A DNA stretch of 32,908 nt from an uncultured Thermotogae bacterium (GCA_913056255.1 CAJXLN010000020.1:1-32908); one strand, 5' to 3'; positions 1 through 8,081 are shown, counted from the stretch's first letter. Program-made: numbers and translations. Notes: generated by a model from the letters alone, not told the origin.

Positions 1-1
1 A

Positions 2-103
2 TTCGGTCTTGATAAGGCTTCGAAAAAAATTCCTGTTCGCTTGAAAAGCGAAAAAGATTTAGATCTCAAATCTATAAAGTTGATGCACAAACTATGGACG
101 TAG
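2..103 (+). CDS. C-terminal tail of an unidentified protein (5' end outside window)
   Basis: An open frame enters from the left edge and runs for 33 codons to a TAG at 101-103. The translated tail is rich in Lys, Leu and Asp (it ends KLMHKLWT) and has the look of real coding sequence, but it is too short to assign to a family. It would be convergent with the Mrp operon, leaving about 120 bp between the two stops, filled by a repeat element. It could be a chance open frame; the call rests only on composition and the sensible convergent layout. Confidence 0.35.
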   Translation, partial: FGLDKASKKIPVRLKSEKDLDLKSIKLMHKLWT

Positions 104-120
104 TTAAAAATCGCTCGATA

Positions 121-209
121 TTCCCGCTCGCGTCTACCGACTTGGTCGTAAAAGCGGGAAAGATATTGCCAAAGGGCAATCCCGCTCCTATTTTTTAGGG
201 ATAAGCTCT
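121..209 (-). repeat. Short copy of dispersed hairpin repeat (copy B)
   Basis: Read on the minus strand, this segment begins AGAGCTTATCCCTAA and is nearly identical for about 60 bases to the start of the repeat at 18142-18400. It contains a hairpin at 153-186: outer stem AGCGGGA/TCCCGCT, inner stem TTGCC/GGCAA, a 4-nt loop and a 6-nt one-sided bulge. It ends in GCGAGCGGGA, as the long copy does. The hairpin is followed by TTTT in the minus direction, so it could also end transcription of the antiporter operon, whose last stop is at 227. It has no coding content. Confidence 0.7.
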
Positions 210-226
210 AAGTTAATGACCACACC

Positions 227-1576
227 TTACCATTTTACCACAGCAAGAGTTGCGATAGCGAGAAAAACCATTTGATATGCGATCCCTTCTTCAAGTCCGA
301 ATGGATCTCCAAGACTTGGAAACGAAACTTTTCTTCCCACAACCATTCCAATCGCGACTGCCACTGAAATTTCCAGAGTGTACATGATCCCTCCAAAAGG
401 AATAATAAATACGAAAAAAAGGATGGCAAATTCGAGTGGAATTTCAAATGGAGAAAGTTTCCATTTCAGATCCGGAGTGAACAACTTCACAACGTAAACG
501 GATGTGACAAAAGTTATCAAAACGGATATGATCGGAAATGATTTTCCAATGATGATCTTGGCAAAATATCCGGCAAGAGGAGGTAACCCCGCGAGAGAAA
601 GACCGCCAATAATTGTGGATATTTTTCCATTTCTTGAAAAGAGAAGTGCTTTGGTACTCGAATGAAAAAAAGCGTAAATAGCAGCCGCGATCGGTGATAT
701 TGAAAGAGCGACAAGTGAAACTCCCATCTGTGATGTCGTTGAAAACGCCAAAATGCGTTTGGCCTTCTTTTCTCCAAAGGCGTAAACAGCGCCAGCGAAT
801 GTGGAAATGATTCCAACCACGAAAACAAGTGTTTTCAGATCGTATGGCAAAATTCCATAAATGCGTATTATTCCGAACATTCCGGCGTTAGTGACTACTC
901 CGGAGAGGATCATCGAAACAGCCGTTTCCGATTTCGAATACGCGTCTACAAGCCATGCGCTCATCCAGAGAATTCCAGATTTAACGAGCAAGGCAGTCAA
1001 GATGAAAGCGAGACCGAGTTTGGGAACGTTCATAGATTTTAGAGCTCCAAGTGCCAACACTCCCGTCCCGTAATAGATCAGCAAAGTTCCAAAAAGATAT
1101 ATATTCAGTGTCACCGCACTGAGAAACATGTACTTGAGTGCAGCCCATACCCTTGAAGGTTTTTTTCCATAACCAACCAATAAAAACGCGATCAAAGATG
1201 TAAGTTCAATCGTCACGTAGATGTTGAAAAGATCGTTGGATATGAAAAGTGCATACATAGAAGCAAATAGATAGTCCATCATGGATTCGATGGAATAATT
1301 CCATCTTTCGAAACGCATTTTTACTGAAGTCCAAACCAGCAAAAGCGATAATATAAACCAAAAAGATATGGAATCGTACCTGAGTTCCACGCCGATGGCG
1401 GAGCTCCATCCTCCCACAACGAAAGTCGTCGATCTCTGAAAAACAAGTACACACAGAGTGAAAGAAATTATCGATAAGAGCTCAATCCAGTTCATCCAAC
1501 GTTTTTTAATGAAAAGCCTTAGTGTTCCAAGTGTTACGGCTATAAGAATTGGAAAGAGAACAAGATCATTGCTCAT
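227..1576 (-). CDS. mrpD: Mrp/MBH-type cation antiporter subunit D (NuoN/NuoM-like)
   Basis: Predicted polytopic inner-membrane proton/cation translocating subunit of the Proton_antipo_M family, 449 residues, slightly short for MrpD (about 490). About a dozen hydrophobic segments are visible. The family's membrane acidic residue lies in the TIELTSL stretch (Glu124) and the channel lysine in LLVKSG (Lys199), followed by an SKSETAVS stretch, where family members usually have a HP-APS-type motif. It starts with ATG and overlaps the end of the subunit C gene by 11 bp, and it is the last gene of the operon. Family membership is secure; whether it exchanges Na+ or another cation for H+ is inferred from the Mrp/MBH context. 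Confidence 0.88.
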   Translation of the reverse strand: MSNDLVLFPILIAVTLGTLRLFIKKRWMNWIELLSIISFTLCVLVFQRSTTFVVGGWSSAIGVELRYDSISFWFILSLLLVWTSVKMRFERWNYSIESMMDYLFASMYALFISNDLFNIYVTIELTSLIAFLLVGYGKKPSRVWAALKYMFLSAVTLNIYLFGTLLIYYGTGVLALGALKSMNVPKLGLAFILTALLVKSGILWMSAWLVDAYSKSETAVSMILSGVVTNAGMFGIIRIYGILPYDLKTLVFVVGIISTFAGAVYAFGEKKAKRILAFSTTSQMGVSLVALSISPIAAAIYAFFHSSTKALLFSRNGKISTIIGGLSLAGLPPLAGYFAKIIIGKSFPIISVLITFVTSVYVVKLFTPDLKWKLSPFEIPLEFAILFFVFIIPFGGIMYTLEISVAVAIGMVVGRKVSFPSLGDPFGLEEGIAYQMVFLAIATLAVVKW

Positions 1577-1910
1577 CTCTTTTTATCCTTTTTTGCAATT
1601 TGTAAGAATCTGTCGTGTGATAAACGATTGAAAGGTAAACCACGAACACAAGCGAAAGAGCTAACACCGCAAATCCAACGACTATGGAAGTTATGATCAT
1701 TGCCTGTGGGAGTGGATCTACTCTATCTATTGGAAGGGTAAGAATGGGTGGCAAGGGGCCGTTGTGGCTCACGACTACGAAAGAGAGTGTCACTGCCGTT
1801 TCAACGATTCCAAGTCCGATGAGCTTGATCACCAGGTCTCTTTTCAAAACCATGATCACGATCCCGATGCCGAATACGATCATGGACAAAAATAAATTGG
1901 GTTCCATCAT
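1566..1910 (-). CDS. mrpC: Mrp/MBH-type antiporter subunit C (NuoK-like)
   Basis: A 114-residue protein with three hydrophobic helices, the usual MrpC/MnhC size. The conserved DPLPQAMIITSIVVGFA stretch is diagnostic of MrpC, and a membrane glutamate (GIVETAVTL) matches the NuoK-type acidic residue. The start overlaps the stop of the preceding gene as ATGA, implying translational coupling. A second ATG follows immediately, so the start is uncertain by one codon. It is expected to sit beside subunit D in the membrane module. Confidence 0.88.
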   Translation of the reverse strand: MMEPNLFLSMIVFGIGIVIMVLKRDLVIKLIGLGIVETAVTLSFVVVSHNGPLPPILTLPIDRVDPLPQAMIITSIVVGFAVLALSLVFVVYLSIVYHTTDSYKLQKRIKRDEQ

Positions 1911-2590
1911 AAACTCTCCTTCCTTTTAGAAAATTCGTAAAAGATCAACCATCCGCCAACAAAAACTTTGAACCCGATTGTGCCGTTGAGAAGCAAAGCG
2001 CCTCGTCCACTCAGAAAATCACCAACATTACCAATCGAAAATCCTGGAGAAAAGAATCCTCCCGGAATATCGGCAAACATCACGTACGATAAGATGATCA
2101 TGATCACACCATTTTCGAACCATTCAAGTTTGGACCGTTCTACAACTTTGTGGATCTTCTCTGATCCCAGCGCCATAGTCAACACCACTATTCCACTCGC
2201 TGTTATGGCACCACCGCTGAATGCACCGCCGGGTTGAAGATGCCCTGTAAGAACTGTGTACAATCCAAAAAGGATTATGACAACACTTAAAAACAACAAA
2301 TCGAAATTTATCAGCGAAGAATTATCGGCAAGGATCTTTCCACTTTCCTTTACCCTGCTGGCATACATGGAAACACCCACTATTGCTATCGAAAAGATCA
2401 GTACTTCAAAAAGTGTATCGTAGAGTCTGAAATCGAGATAAATCGCACTCACGATGTTCGCACTTCCGTCGTAAAGTTCTGTAACGAGTGGATAATGATT
2501 GGCATTGTGAGGGACGATCACAACGAATGCGCTTAACACTAAAACCACCACAACCGATATGATCGTAGTGAACAAAGGGATTTTTTTCAT
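1907..2590 (-). CDS. mrpB: MbhE-MrpB fusion subunit of Mrp/MBH antiporter module
   Basis: 227 residues in two parts. Residues 1 to about 80 resemble the MbhE/MrpA C-terminal segment (NIVSAIYLDFRLYDTLFEV, like the family's ldyRalDTlgE). Residues 93-227 form a MnhB domain with the GHLQPGGAFSGGAI signature and several helices. In archaeal MBH operons these are often two proteins (MbhE and MbhF); here they are one chain. The ATG overlaps the upstream stop as ATGA. The role is inferred to be structural and ion-conducting within the antiporter core. Confidence 0.82.
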   Translation of the reverse strand: MKKIPLFTTIISVVVVLVLSAFVVIVPHNANHYPLVTELYDGSANIVSAIYLDFRLYDTLFEVLIFSIAIVGVSMYASRVKESGKILADNSSLINFDLLFLSVVIILFGLYTVLTGHLQPGGAFSGGAITASGIVVLTMALGSEKIHKVVERSKLEWFENGVIMIILSYVMFADIPGGFFSPGFSIGNVGDFLSGRGALLLNGTIGFKVFVGGWLIFYEFSKRKESL

Positions 2591-3342
2591 CTTACATGTC
2601 TCTCCACGATCTCTTTAAGCTTTCCTTCTTTCTCGATGACATTCAAATACTCGTTGAGCGAATGAAGTAATTCAGGTTCATCACCAATCGTGGCAAAGGA
2701 ATAAAAAAGATCTTTCTCCTCGTGTTTTGGGACAAGATCGGTGTGATTTTTAAATGCAGAGTGCAAATATCTGAAAAGATCGACGTAAAAACCGTTGATT
2801 TTTCCTTCTTTAAACGCTCTTGACGCCCGTGAAAAAGAGTCAAAACCTCCAAGAAATTTTGAGTCTTTACGATTTCCAAAGTAAAGAAGCTTCGTCTCAA
2901 GAAAGCCCTTTGTCATGTTCATATCGACATCATTCTTCACATTCACAAGTGCTCCAGCCACAACTTCAACACGTCCTTCTTCAAGCATTTTCATTGCTTC
3001 TTTCAAATCCAACTCTACGATTTTCAGTTCCAGTTCATGGGCCTCGCAATAAGAATGCAAGAGCTCAATTTCAAGTTCATCTACAGGAGGCGAAACTTTC
3101 GCAAAGGCTACCCACAATTTTCCCTTATGTTGAAGCGTAACCATGTACAGAAAAACCGTGAACACCAATCCTATGGATGCCTCTGCAAGTGCCACATCTG
3201 GCGCAGAATAGATGGTAAATGTCACAACTGCCACGGTGGAAATGGCAGCGTACACCAAAACAATAGTCATTCGGTCTCTAATGAACAGAATTGACACAGA
3301 AAGTGTCACAATCGTTAATATCAGCGTTTCGACGAGTGCCAT
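2587..3342 (-). CDS. MbhD-like (DUF4040) membrane subunit fused to a family-3 solute-binding-like domain
   Basis: 251 residues. Residues 1 to about 72 form three hydrophobic helices containing YSAPDVALAEASIG, the DUF4040/MbhD signature of Mrp and MBH modules. Residues about 90-250 are soluble and follow the pattern of SBP_bac_3 periplasmic amino-acid-binding proteins: an AHELELKIVELD strand-helix, a MLEEGRVEVVAGAL stretch, a TKGFLETKLLYFG stretch where the family has FS.PYY, and a C-terminal NVIEKEGKLKEIVERH helix. It has a GGAGG site 7 bp before the ATG and overlaps the mrpG end by 22 bp. The MbhD half is secure; the binding-protein half is pattern recognition without alignment, and its ligand and topology are unknown. 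Confidence 0.78.
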   Translation of the reverse strand: MALVETLILTIVTLSVSILFIRDRMTIVLVYAAISTVAVVTFTIYSAPDVALAEASIGLVFTVFLYMVTLQHKGKLWVAFAKVSPPVDELEIELLHSYCEAHELELKIVELDLKEAMKMLEEGRVEVVAGALVNVKNDVDMNMTKGFLETKLLYFGNRKDSKFLGGFDSFSRASRAFKEGKINGFYVDLFRYLHSAFKNHTDLVPKHEEKDLFYSFATIGDEPELLHSLNEYLNVIEKEGKLKEIVERHVR

Positions 3343-3623
3343 CTTTCTTCCTCCACGTTGATCTTCGCTCTCACAGCACCGCGCGCCAAAATATGTGTAA
3401 CGGCAGGCCCTTGAAAAATCACAAGAAAGAACAGGAATAGATATTCTAAATGGTGATTGGAAAATATTGAAAAGGTTATCAACAAAGTTGCAGCGCCGAT
3501 CGTATCGGATATTCCGATGAAGTGGAGTCTGACGTAGTAATTTTTCAAAAATGTCCCCGCGATCGTTCCAACGATCATCAAAGAAATTGAAAAATAAATC
3601 AGGATATTTTGAATTGAATTCAT
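3321..3623 (-). CDS. mrpG: Mrp/MBH-type antiporter subunit G
   Basis: 100 residues with three hydrophobic helices, typical for MrpG/MnhG/PhaG. The NYYVRLHFIGISDTIGAATLL stretch matches the family's yprlHa.g..dtlGa signature. An AGG site lies about 7 bp before the ATG. It is preceded by a 57-bp gap from mrpF and overlaps the MbhD-like gene. It is a small accessory membrane subunit of the antiporter. Confidence 0.85.
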   Translation of the reverse strand: MNSIQNILIYFSISLMIVGTIAGTFLKNYYVRLHFIGISDTIGAATLLITFSIFSNHHLEYLFLFFLVIFQGPAVTHILARGAVRAKINVEEERWHSSKR

Positions 3624-3680
3624 ACTAATACCTCATTTATAAAGTTCCTACTTTTCATACCCGGATGCACGAATTAACAT

Positions 3681-3911
3681 TCATTCTTCCAAAAAATGCG
3701 AAAGAACCACGACAGTTCCCAAAGAGAGCAAAACCATTACTAAAGAAACGTAAATCAGATATTCCATATTTTCTTCAAAACCAAGAATAGAAAGAAGCAC
3801 CGCGAATTTCGTCGTGGAAGATGAAAAGCCTACAATGCGGTCCCAAACCGTAGGCCCCTTTATAAGTCTATAAAGAGGTAAAATGGCAACAACAAGAAAT
3901 AAAAATTCCAC
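3681..3911 (-). CDS. mrpF: Mrp/MBH-type antiporter subunit F
   Basis: 76 residues with three short hydrophobic helices. The RLIKGPTVWDRIVGF motif is the MrpF/MnhF signature (rGPt..DRi). The start is GTG, supported by AGGGAAG 7 bp upstream. An ATG one base upstream is out of frame. It lies between mrpE and mrpG, as in MBH-type gene order. Confidence 0.85.
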   Translation of the reverse strand: MEFLFLVVAILPLYRLIKGPTVWDRIVGFSSSTTKFAVLLSILGFEENMEYLIYVSLVMVLLSLGTVVVLSHFLEE

Positions 3912-3944
3912 ATTTCATCTTCCCTTTCAGCGGAGGTGCCCTTT

Positions 3945-4187
3945 TCAATGTGAGCTTTGATCATTTTTCTTTAAGCTTATCTTATGTACATGCACAAAAG
4001 ACGAGTCCGTATCAAATACGATGGAATCCGGTGTCAGAGTTGTAAGCCATGTGTCAACGCCAGGATGTGATGACTCAATATGCTTCACTTCTATGGTGTA
4101 TCTGTTGAGCAAAAATGCGAAGCACAGAATTACTGCGCTTGCGTAAAGATGAAAAATGTAGACGACTACCTTCAACACGATTCTCAT
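3945..4187 (-). CDS. mrpE: Short Mrp/MBH-type antiporter subunit E
   Basis: About 80 residues from the chosen ATG at 4185-4187. That ATG overlaps the upstream stop as ATGA and has AAGGA 8 bp before it; an in-frame ATG 39 bp further upstream lacks these features. The N-terminus is one hydrophobic stretch. The C-terminal part (VDTWLTTLTPDSIVFDTDSSFVHVH) follows the MnhE pattern L...itLTPGTl..d....l.vH. Most MrpE proteins are about 150 residues with more N-terminal helices, so this is a reduced form. The family call rests on that motif plus position directly before mrpF. Confidence 0.68.
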   Translation of the reverse strand: MRIVLKVVVYIFHLYASAVILCFAFLLNRYTIEVKHIESSHPGVDTWLTTLTPDSIVFDTDSSFVHVHKISLKKNDQSSH

Positions 4188-6568
4188 CCAACAAATCCTT
4201 CGCTTTTCCAATATCTGGAGTGCCATTCTTGATCTATGAATTCTTGCATGAATGGCTCTATGGCATTCTCGGTAATTTTAACGTTCTGACCAACGGTCAG
4301 GTAAAGCTCATCTTTAGCGTGTGAGAATTTCCAAAGTCTTTTTACCAACGGACCCATAACTGTGTTGACAGGATAAAGAATTCTTTGACCGTTGCGGTTT
4401 ATGATGGTCCAGCCAACAGGGGTGTTAAAAGTTTTCGATATCTTCGTGAATATGTCGTAGGTGAACAAAATGGCCGTGAATCTTTCCTTGTACATACTGA
4501 AATATCTCTTGAGTTTTTCATACATTTCAAGCTTTTTCAATATATCGAAGTAAGCCTGCCAGTAAGGATTTTCAAGATCGTAGTTTTGAGCCGGTGAATT
4601 TACGAAATCATCTACAATACCACGAAGAGCAGCTTCTGCCTGCTTGTAATTCAAAAGTGCTTGCCTGGCATTTTTATTTGCAAGATTGAGATCACCCAAA
4701 GTGTTAAGCAGGGTGAAAAGTGCACGTCTTGCCGTTATAGATGTTGAATTCATTTTCAAGGCCGATTTTATGAGAGTCCACGCTTCATTACCGTAAGTTT
4801 TGTCCTTTGTCGAGGCAAAAACAACCGAGTAGACCATTCCCATGGTAGAAAATGGAACATCTGGGGCTTCGGAGTTTTTCACTATGAACTTCTTAGATGC
4901 GTTGAACCAAACCCTGAAAGTGTGAAGATCTTCCAATTGAAGCTTTCCCGTTGATGATAGAGACTCAAGAAGATTTGAAGATACCGTGAAGTACCTTTGT
5001 TCAAACGGTGCCGTTTTCAACGCCGAAAGCGCTGAGTCAAGTGCGACTTTTATATCTCCTTGATTCTGAGCGGATGTAGCCAATTGGATGAAGCGCATCG
5101 CAGTGTTGTTTTTTGAAGAAAAATAAAGATTCATAAGGTAAAGTCCGCCAAATGCGAAGAGAATGTAACTCAAAGGCATGTACGAAACCATTTGAAATCC
5201 CGACGAGACCGATACGATCAACATGAGCGTGAGATAATTTATCTGAAGTGGGAAAGAAAAGAGCAAATCCACCGAATAACCAACGAGTGCTATGGCTATC
5301 CAGGGCATCCCATTAACGATCGAAAAATACATCGAAGTGCCGAGAAGTAAGAGATAAACGGCAAGATGTGTAATTCCACCTTCGAGGAGTAAATCCAAAT
5401 AATAATTGTGGCATCGGTCGATAACCTGCGTCATGAAATACCTTGAAGATCTTCGAGAAAACCTACTTCTCATAGCACGGGCTATGTTGGATATGCCGTA
5501 TCCAAGAATCGGATGAGATTTGAAAACGCGAAGTGCTTCTTTCCATATAAATGCCCTGTTTACAGAAGAGGAAGCGGGCTTAGATTCGGACGAATCGTTG
5601 GGCGTTTTAGATTTTGAATTTCTTCTTTTGACAAAATCGAGTGCGGTCTTGAGTCTTTGGCGTGTGCTTTTGCCCTGAGGCGTAAAAAGATAAAGAATTG
5701 GGGGCAATGCCACAACGATCAGTGCGATAAGGATCATGTACAACGATCCCGGATTAAAAAACACGTAGATCACTTCGAGTGAAGTGATCAAGACAGTTGC
5801 AATGTAAGAACCACGTCCGTGTGATAAAAACAATCCCCAACTTATCGCCAGATAAGAAATGACGAAAAAGACAAAACCGCTTGAATTGTAAAAAGCAAAG
5901 GTTAAAGGTAGAATTGTGACAAGAAAGTTGGCAACAGGAATGGGATTGGATATCGTCCCTGTGTACCGCCTGAAACCAATTGACTTCAGATAAGACCAGG
6001 GAAATTTTATGTACCGCTCTTCATCCAAAAACTGCAACGTCAACACCACAGATTCAGCAATCGCGGCGGCTAACATTATCTCGAAAAAAATGTTTGCTCC
6101 CATGCGATAAAACACTTGCCAACCTGCAAATAAAATGATCGGAATGGTGAGTCTGAACGTCATTCCCATCTGTCGTTCGATGCCGCCAAAATAAGAAAAA
6201 AGAGGAGATTCACTCGTTACAAAATGAAACAATACACTTATCCACCATACGCCAAGGACAACGATCACAAAAGTATTTGGAAGTGCAAATGAACCTGTGG
6301 CAACGATTCTTGCCGAAACGATCGAAATTGGAATTGCAAAACCGTTCGCAAACACGCTATGGGTCATGGCAAAAGGCATCCAGGCTAACGGATCGACTAC
6401 AAGAGTTATGTGCAAAAACGCCAAAGCAAAGAGCATGATCTCGTACATCAAAAGCACATTGTTCGGGATTGCAAAAGAAAAAAAAGTCAAGGTTCCAAAG
6501 ATAGCTATGGAAAACAAAGAATATTTCAAATCCGCTTCGGTGTAATATTCTCTGAGACTTAAATGCAC
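4184..6568 (-). CDS. O-antigen ligase/polymerase-like (Wzy_C) membrane protein with C-terminal TPR-like region
   Basis: 794 residues from a GTG with AGGAG 7 bp upstream. Residues about 15-470 hold around a dozen hydrophobic helices. Within them are the Wzy_C/WaaL features: LSHGRGSYIA, an Arg- and Trp-containing WKEALRVFKSHPILGYGI loop, and CHNYYLDLLLEGGI. The C-terminal 300 residues are soluble and helical, with TPR-like repeats (for example NLANKNARQALLNYKQAEAAL). Such proteins polymerise or transfer lipid-linked glycans onto lipid A cores, polymers or proteins such as pilins. The acceptor here is unknown. It is the first gene of the antiporter operon and is coupled to mrpE by ATGA, an unusual partnership. 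Confidence 0.75.
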   Translation of the reverse strand: MHLSLREYYTEADLKYSLFSIAIFGTLTFFSFAIPNNVLLMYEIMLFALAFLHITLVVDPLAWMPFAMTHSVFANGFAIPISIVSARIVATGSFALPNTFVIVVLGVWWISVLFHFVTSESPLFSYFGGIERQMGMTFRLTIPIILFAGWQVFYRMGANIFFEIMLAAAIAESVVLTLQFLDEERYIKFPWSYLKSIGFRRYTGTISNPIPVANFLVTILPLTFAFYNSSGFVFFVISYLAISWGLFLSHGRGSYIATVLITSLEVIYVFFNPGSLYMILIALIVVALPPILYLFTPQGKSTRQRLKTALDFVKRRNSKSKTPNDSSESKPASSSVNRAFIWKEALRVFKSHPILGYGISNIARAMRSRFSRRSSRYFMTQVIDRCHNYYLDLLLEGGITHLAVYLLLLGTSMYFSIVNGMPWIAIALVGYSVDLLFSFPLQINYLTLMLIVSVSSGFQMVSYMPLSYILFAFGGLYLMNLYFSSKNNTAMRFIQLATSAQNQGDIKVALDSALSALKTAPFEQRYFTVSSNLLESLSSTGKLQLEDLHTFRVWFNASKKFIVKNSEAPDVPFSTMGMVYSVVFASTKDKTYGNEAWTLIKSALKMNSTSITARRALFTLLNTLGDLNLANKNARQALLNYKQAEAALRGIVDDFVNSPAQNYDLENPYWQAYFDILKKLEMYEKLKRYFSMYKERFTAILFTYDIFTKISKTFNTPVGWTIINRNGQRILYPVNTVMGPLVKRLWKFSHAKDELYLTVGQNVKITENAIEPFMQEFIDQEWHSRYWKSEGFVG

Positions 6569-6676
6569 GTTTTCACTCCTATTCTATGAACAGAATCTTT
6601 ATAATTTTTATGATTTCCCTACAAAAGTGAAAGGAACAACATCATTTCCAAACCAATTCATTATATCATGGTAAAT

Positions 6677-6704
6677 GAAAAAGGCACGCTTTAGCGTGCC
6701 TTTC
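6677..6704 (-). terminator. Rho-independent terminator of flagellin gene
   Basis: A perfect GGCACGC/GCGTGCC stem (6683-6689 and 6694-6700) with a 4-base loop is extended by AAA/TTT. On the minus strand it is followed by a T run. It lies about 40 bp past the flagellin stop at 6743, and the flanking A/T symmetry may let it act on both strands. Confidence 0.88.
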
Positions 6705-6742
6705 AATGCGTAATGACAAATTCGCAAATTGGTAAGAATGGA

Positions 6743-7984
6743 TCATCTGAACAATCTGAGAACTTGCTGTGGATTCGTGTTTGCCTGCGCAAGCATGGCC
6801 ATCGAAGATTGCAAGAGTATCTGCTGTTTCGAGAATGTCATCATCTCTTTGGCCATGTCCACATCTTTGATCGTTGACTTTGCAGACGTTAAGTTTGTAG
6901 ATGCGGCCTGCAAATTCTGGGTGATGTGTGTCAGCCTGTTCTGAACAGCACCGAGCTTTGCGGATTCAGTTGAGACAACTTGTATTGCATTATCAATAAG
7001 ACTGATCGCAGACTGAGCCCCTTGTTTCGTGGTAACATCTACTGTGGAGTAATATCCTCCTCCGAGATCGGCAGTTGAACCGGCTGTGCCTGATGTATTT
7101 TCAAGTCCAAGAGCCTGTGCACCCATGTCGTTGATTCCCAATTGTATTGTTTGTGATTGGTTTGCACCAACCTGGAAGATCATGTCGTTGTTGCCTCCTG
7201 TTTTTTTATCAAGTCTTACGGCTGAGGTATCCACTACGTTGTAGGCAGAAGTTGATGAAGATGTGTAAAGACTCACTCCATTTGTATCCAAACCGGAAAG
7301 TGTAACAGAAATGTTGGCCCCTCCAGCAGTTACGGTTAGGGTACCTTTTCCGCTAGATACTGAAATACTCGCATCAGTACTATCAGCAAGAGAGCCATCA
7401 ATGTAAACTTGAACGGCGTTTGGTGCACCAGCAGTTCCTGTGGTAATCGTATTGACAGTTATCGTCGTGTTGGCACTAACTGTGCCATTACCAGTTAATG
7501 TGGCATTCGTGATCGTATTCGATGGGTTGACAAGTGTTGCGCTGCCTGATGCACCCACGTTGTTAATGTTTCCGTTGAGAAGTACCTGCGTGTTGAACTG
7601 AGTTGTGTTTCTGATCTGATCGATCTGGTTTATAAGCTGGTTAACTTCTTTTTGAATCTGCTGTCTGTCTGCCGTGGTGTTGGTATCGTTGGATGCTTCG
7701 ACAGCCAACTCCCTCATTCTTTGAAGGATCGACTGGGTTTGTCCAAGAGCACCTGAAGCTGTTTTAATGGCGGATATCGCGTTTTGAGAGTTCTGAATTG
7801 CCGTGTTGAGACCGCTAACCTGTCCCGACATCTTTTCAACAATGGCATAACCCGCAGCGTCATCCGCAGCACTGTTGATACGATAACCTGTTGACAGCCT
7901 TTGAATACTTGTCTGCATTTCTTTGTTCGTGTTTTTCACACTCATCCATGCCTGTAAAGCCGGTATGTTGTGATCAATTCTCAT
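6743..7984 (-). CDS. fliC: Flagellin
   Basis: 413 residues, the filament subunit exported by the flagellar type III apparatus. The N-terminal D0/D1 helical domain (MRIDHNIPALQAW to about residue 140) and the C-terminal domain (to ANTNPQQVLRLFR) are classical. The middle, about residues 145-300, is a Thr/Ser/Gly/Asn-rich variable surface region. The second ATG was chosen because GGAGG is 9 bp upstream; an ATG two codons earlier would sit only 3 bp from it. It is monocistronic, with its own sigma-28 promoter and terminator. No other flagellar genes are in the window. Confidence 0.95.
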   Translation of the reverse strand: MRIDHNIPALQAWMSVKNTNKEMQTSIQRLSTGYRINSAADDAAGYAIVEKMSGQVSGLNTAIQNSQNAISAIKTASGALGQTQSILQRMRELAVEASNDTNTTADRQQIQKEVNQLINQIDQIRNTTQFNTQVLLNGNINNVGASGSATLVNPSNTITNATLTGNGTVSANTTITVNTITTGTAGAPNAVQVYIDGSLADSTDASISVSSGKGTLTVTAGGANISVTLSGLDTNGVSLYTSSSTSAYNVVDTSAVRLDKKTGGNNDMIFQVGANQSQTIQLGINDMGAQALGLENTSGTAGSTADLGGGYYSTVDVTTKQGAQSAISLIDNAIQVVSTESAKLGAVQNRLTHITQNLQAASTNLTSAKSTIKDVDMAKEMMTFSKQQILLQSSMAMLAQANTNPQQVLRLFR

Positions 7985-8027
7985 AAACATTCACCTCCAT
8001 GTGAAGTAATCTTCCCTGTTGATCTTT

Positions 8028-8043
8028 AGGGTTCCGGAACCCT
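8028..8043. promoter_or_regulatory. Perfect 16-bp palindrome in flagellin leader
   Basis: AGGGTTCCGGAACCCT is perfectly self-complementary and lies just downstream of the expected flagellin start point, about 44 bp before the flagellin start codon. It could be a protein-binding operator or, as RNA, a 5' stem (six pairs around a CCGG loop) that stabilises the mRNA. The sequence does not decide between these. Confidence 0.6.
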
Positions 8044-8054
8044 TTCCAAGTGAA

Positions 8055-8081
8055 TTATCGACGTGATTAAAAAAAACTTTA
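8055..8081 (-). promoter_or_regulatory. Sigma-28 (FliA) promoter of flagellin
   Basis: On the minus strand TAAAGTTT (8074-8081), an 11-bp spacer and GTCGATAA (8055-8062) match the flagellar sigma-28 consensus TAAAGTTT-N11-GCCGATAA at 15 of 16 positions with exact spacing. Initiation would fall near 8048, giving a leader of about 65 nt. Confidence 0.93.

Noticed and set aside
4188-4226. Longer mrpE start at 4226
   Set aside because: The added 13 residues are charged and have no ribosome site, whereas the ATG at 4187 is coupled by ATGA with AAGGA at good spacing.
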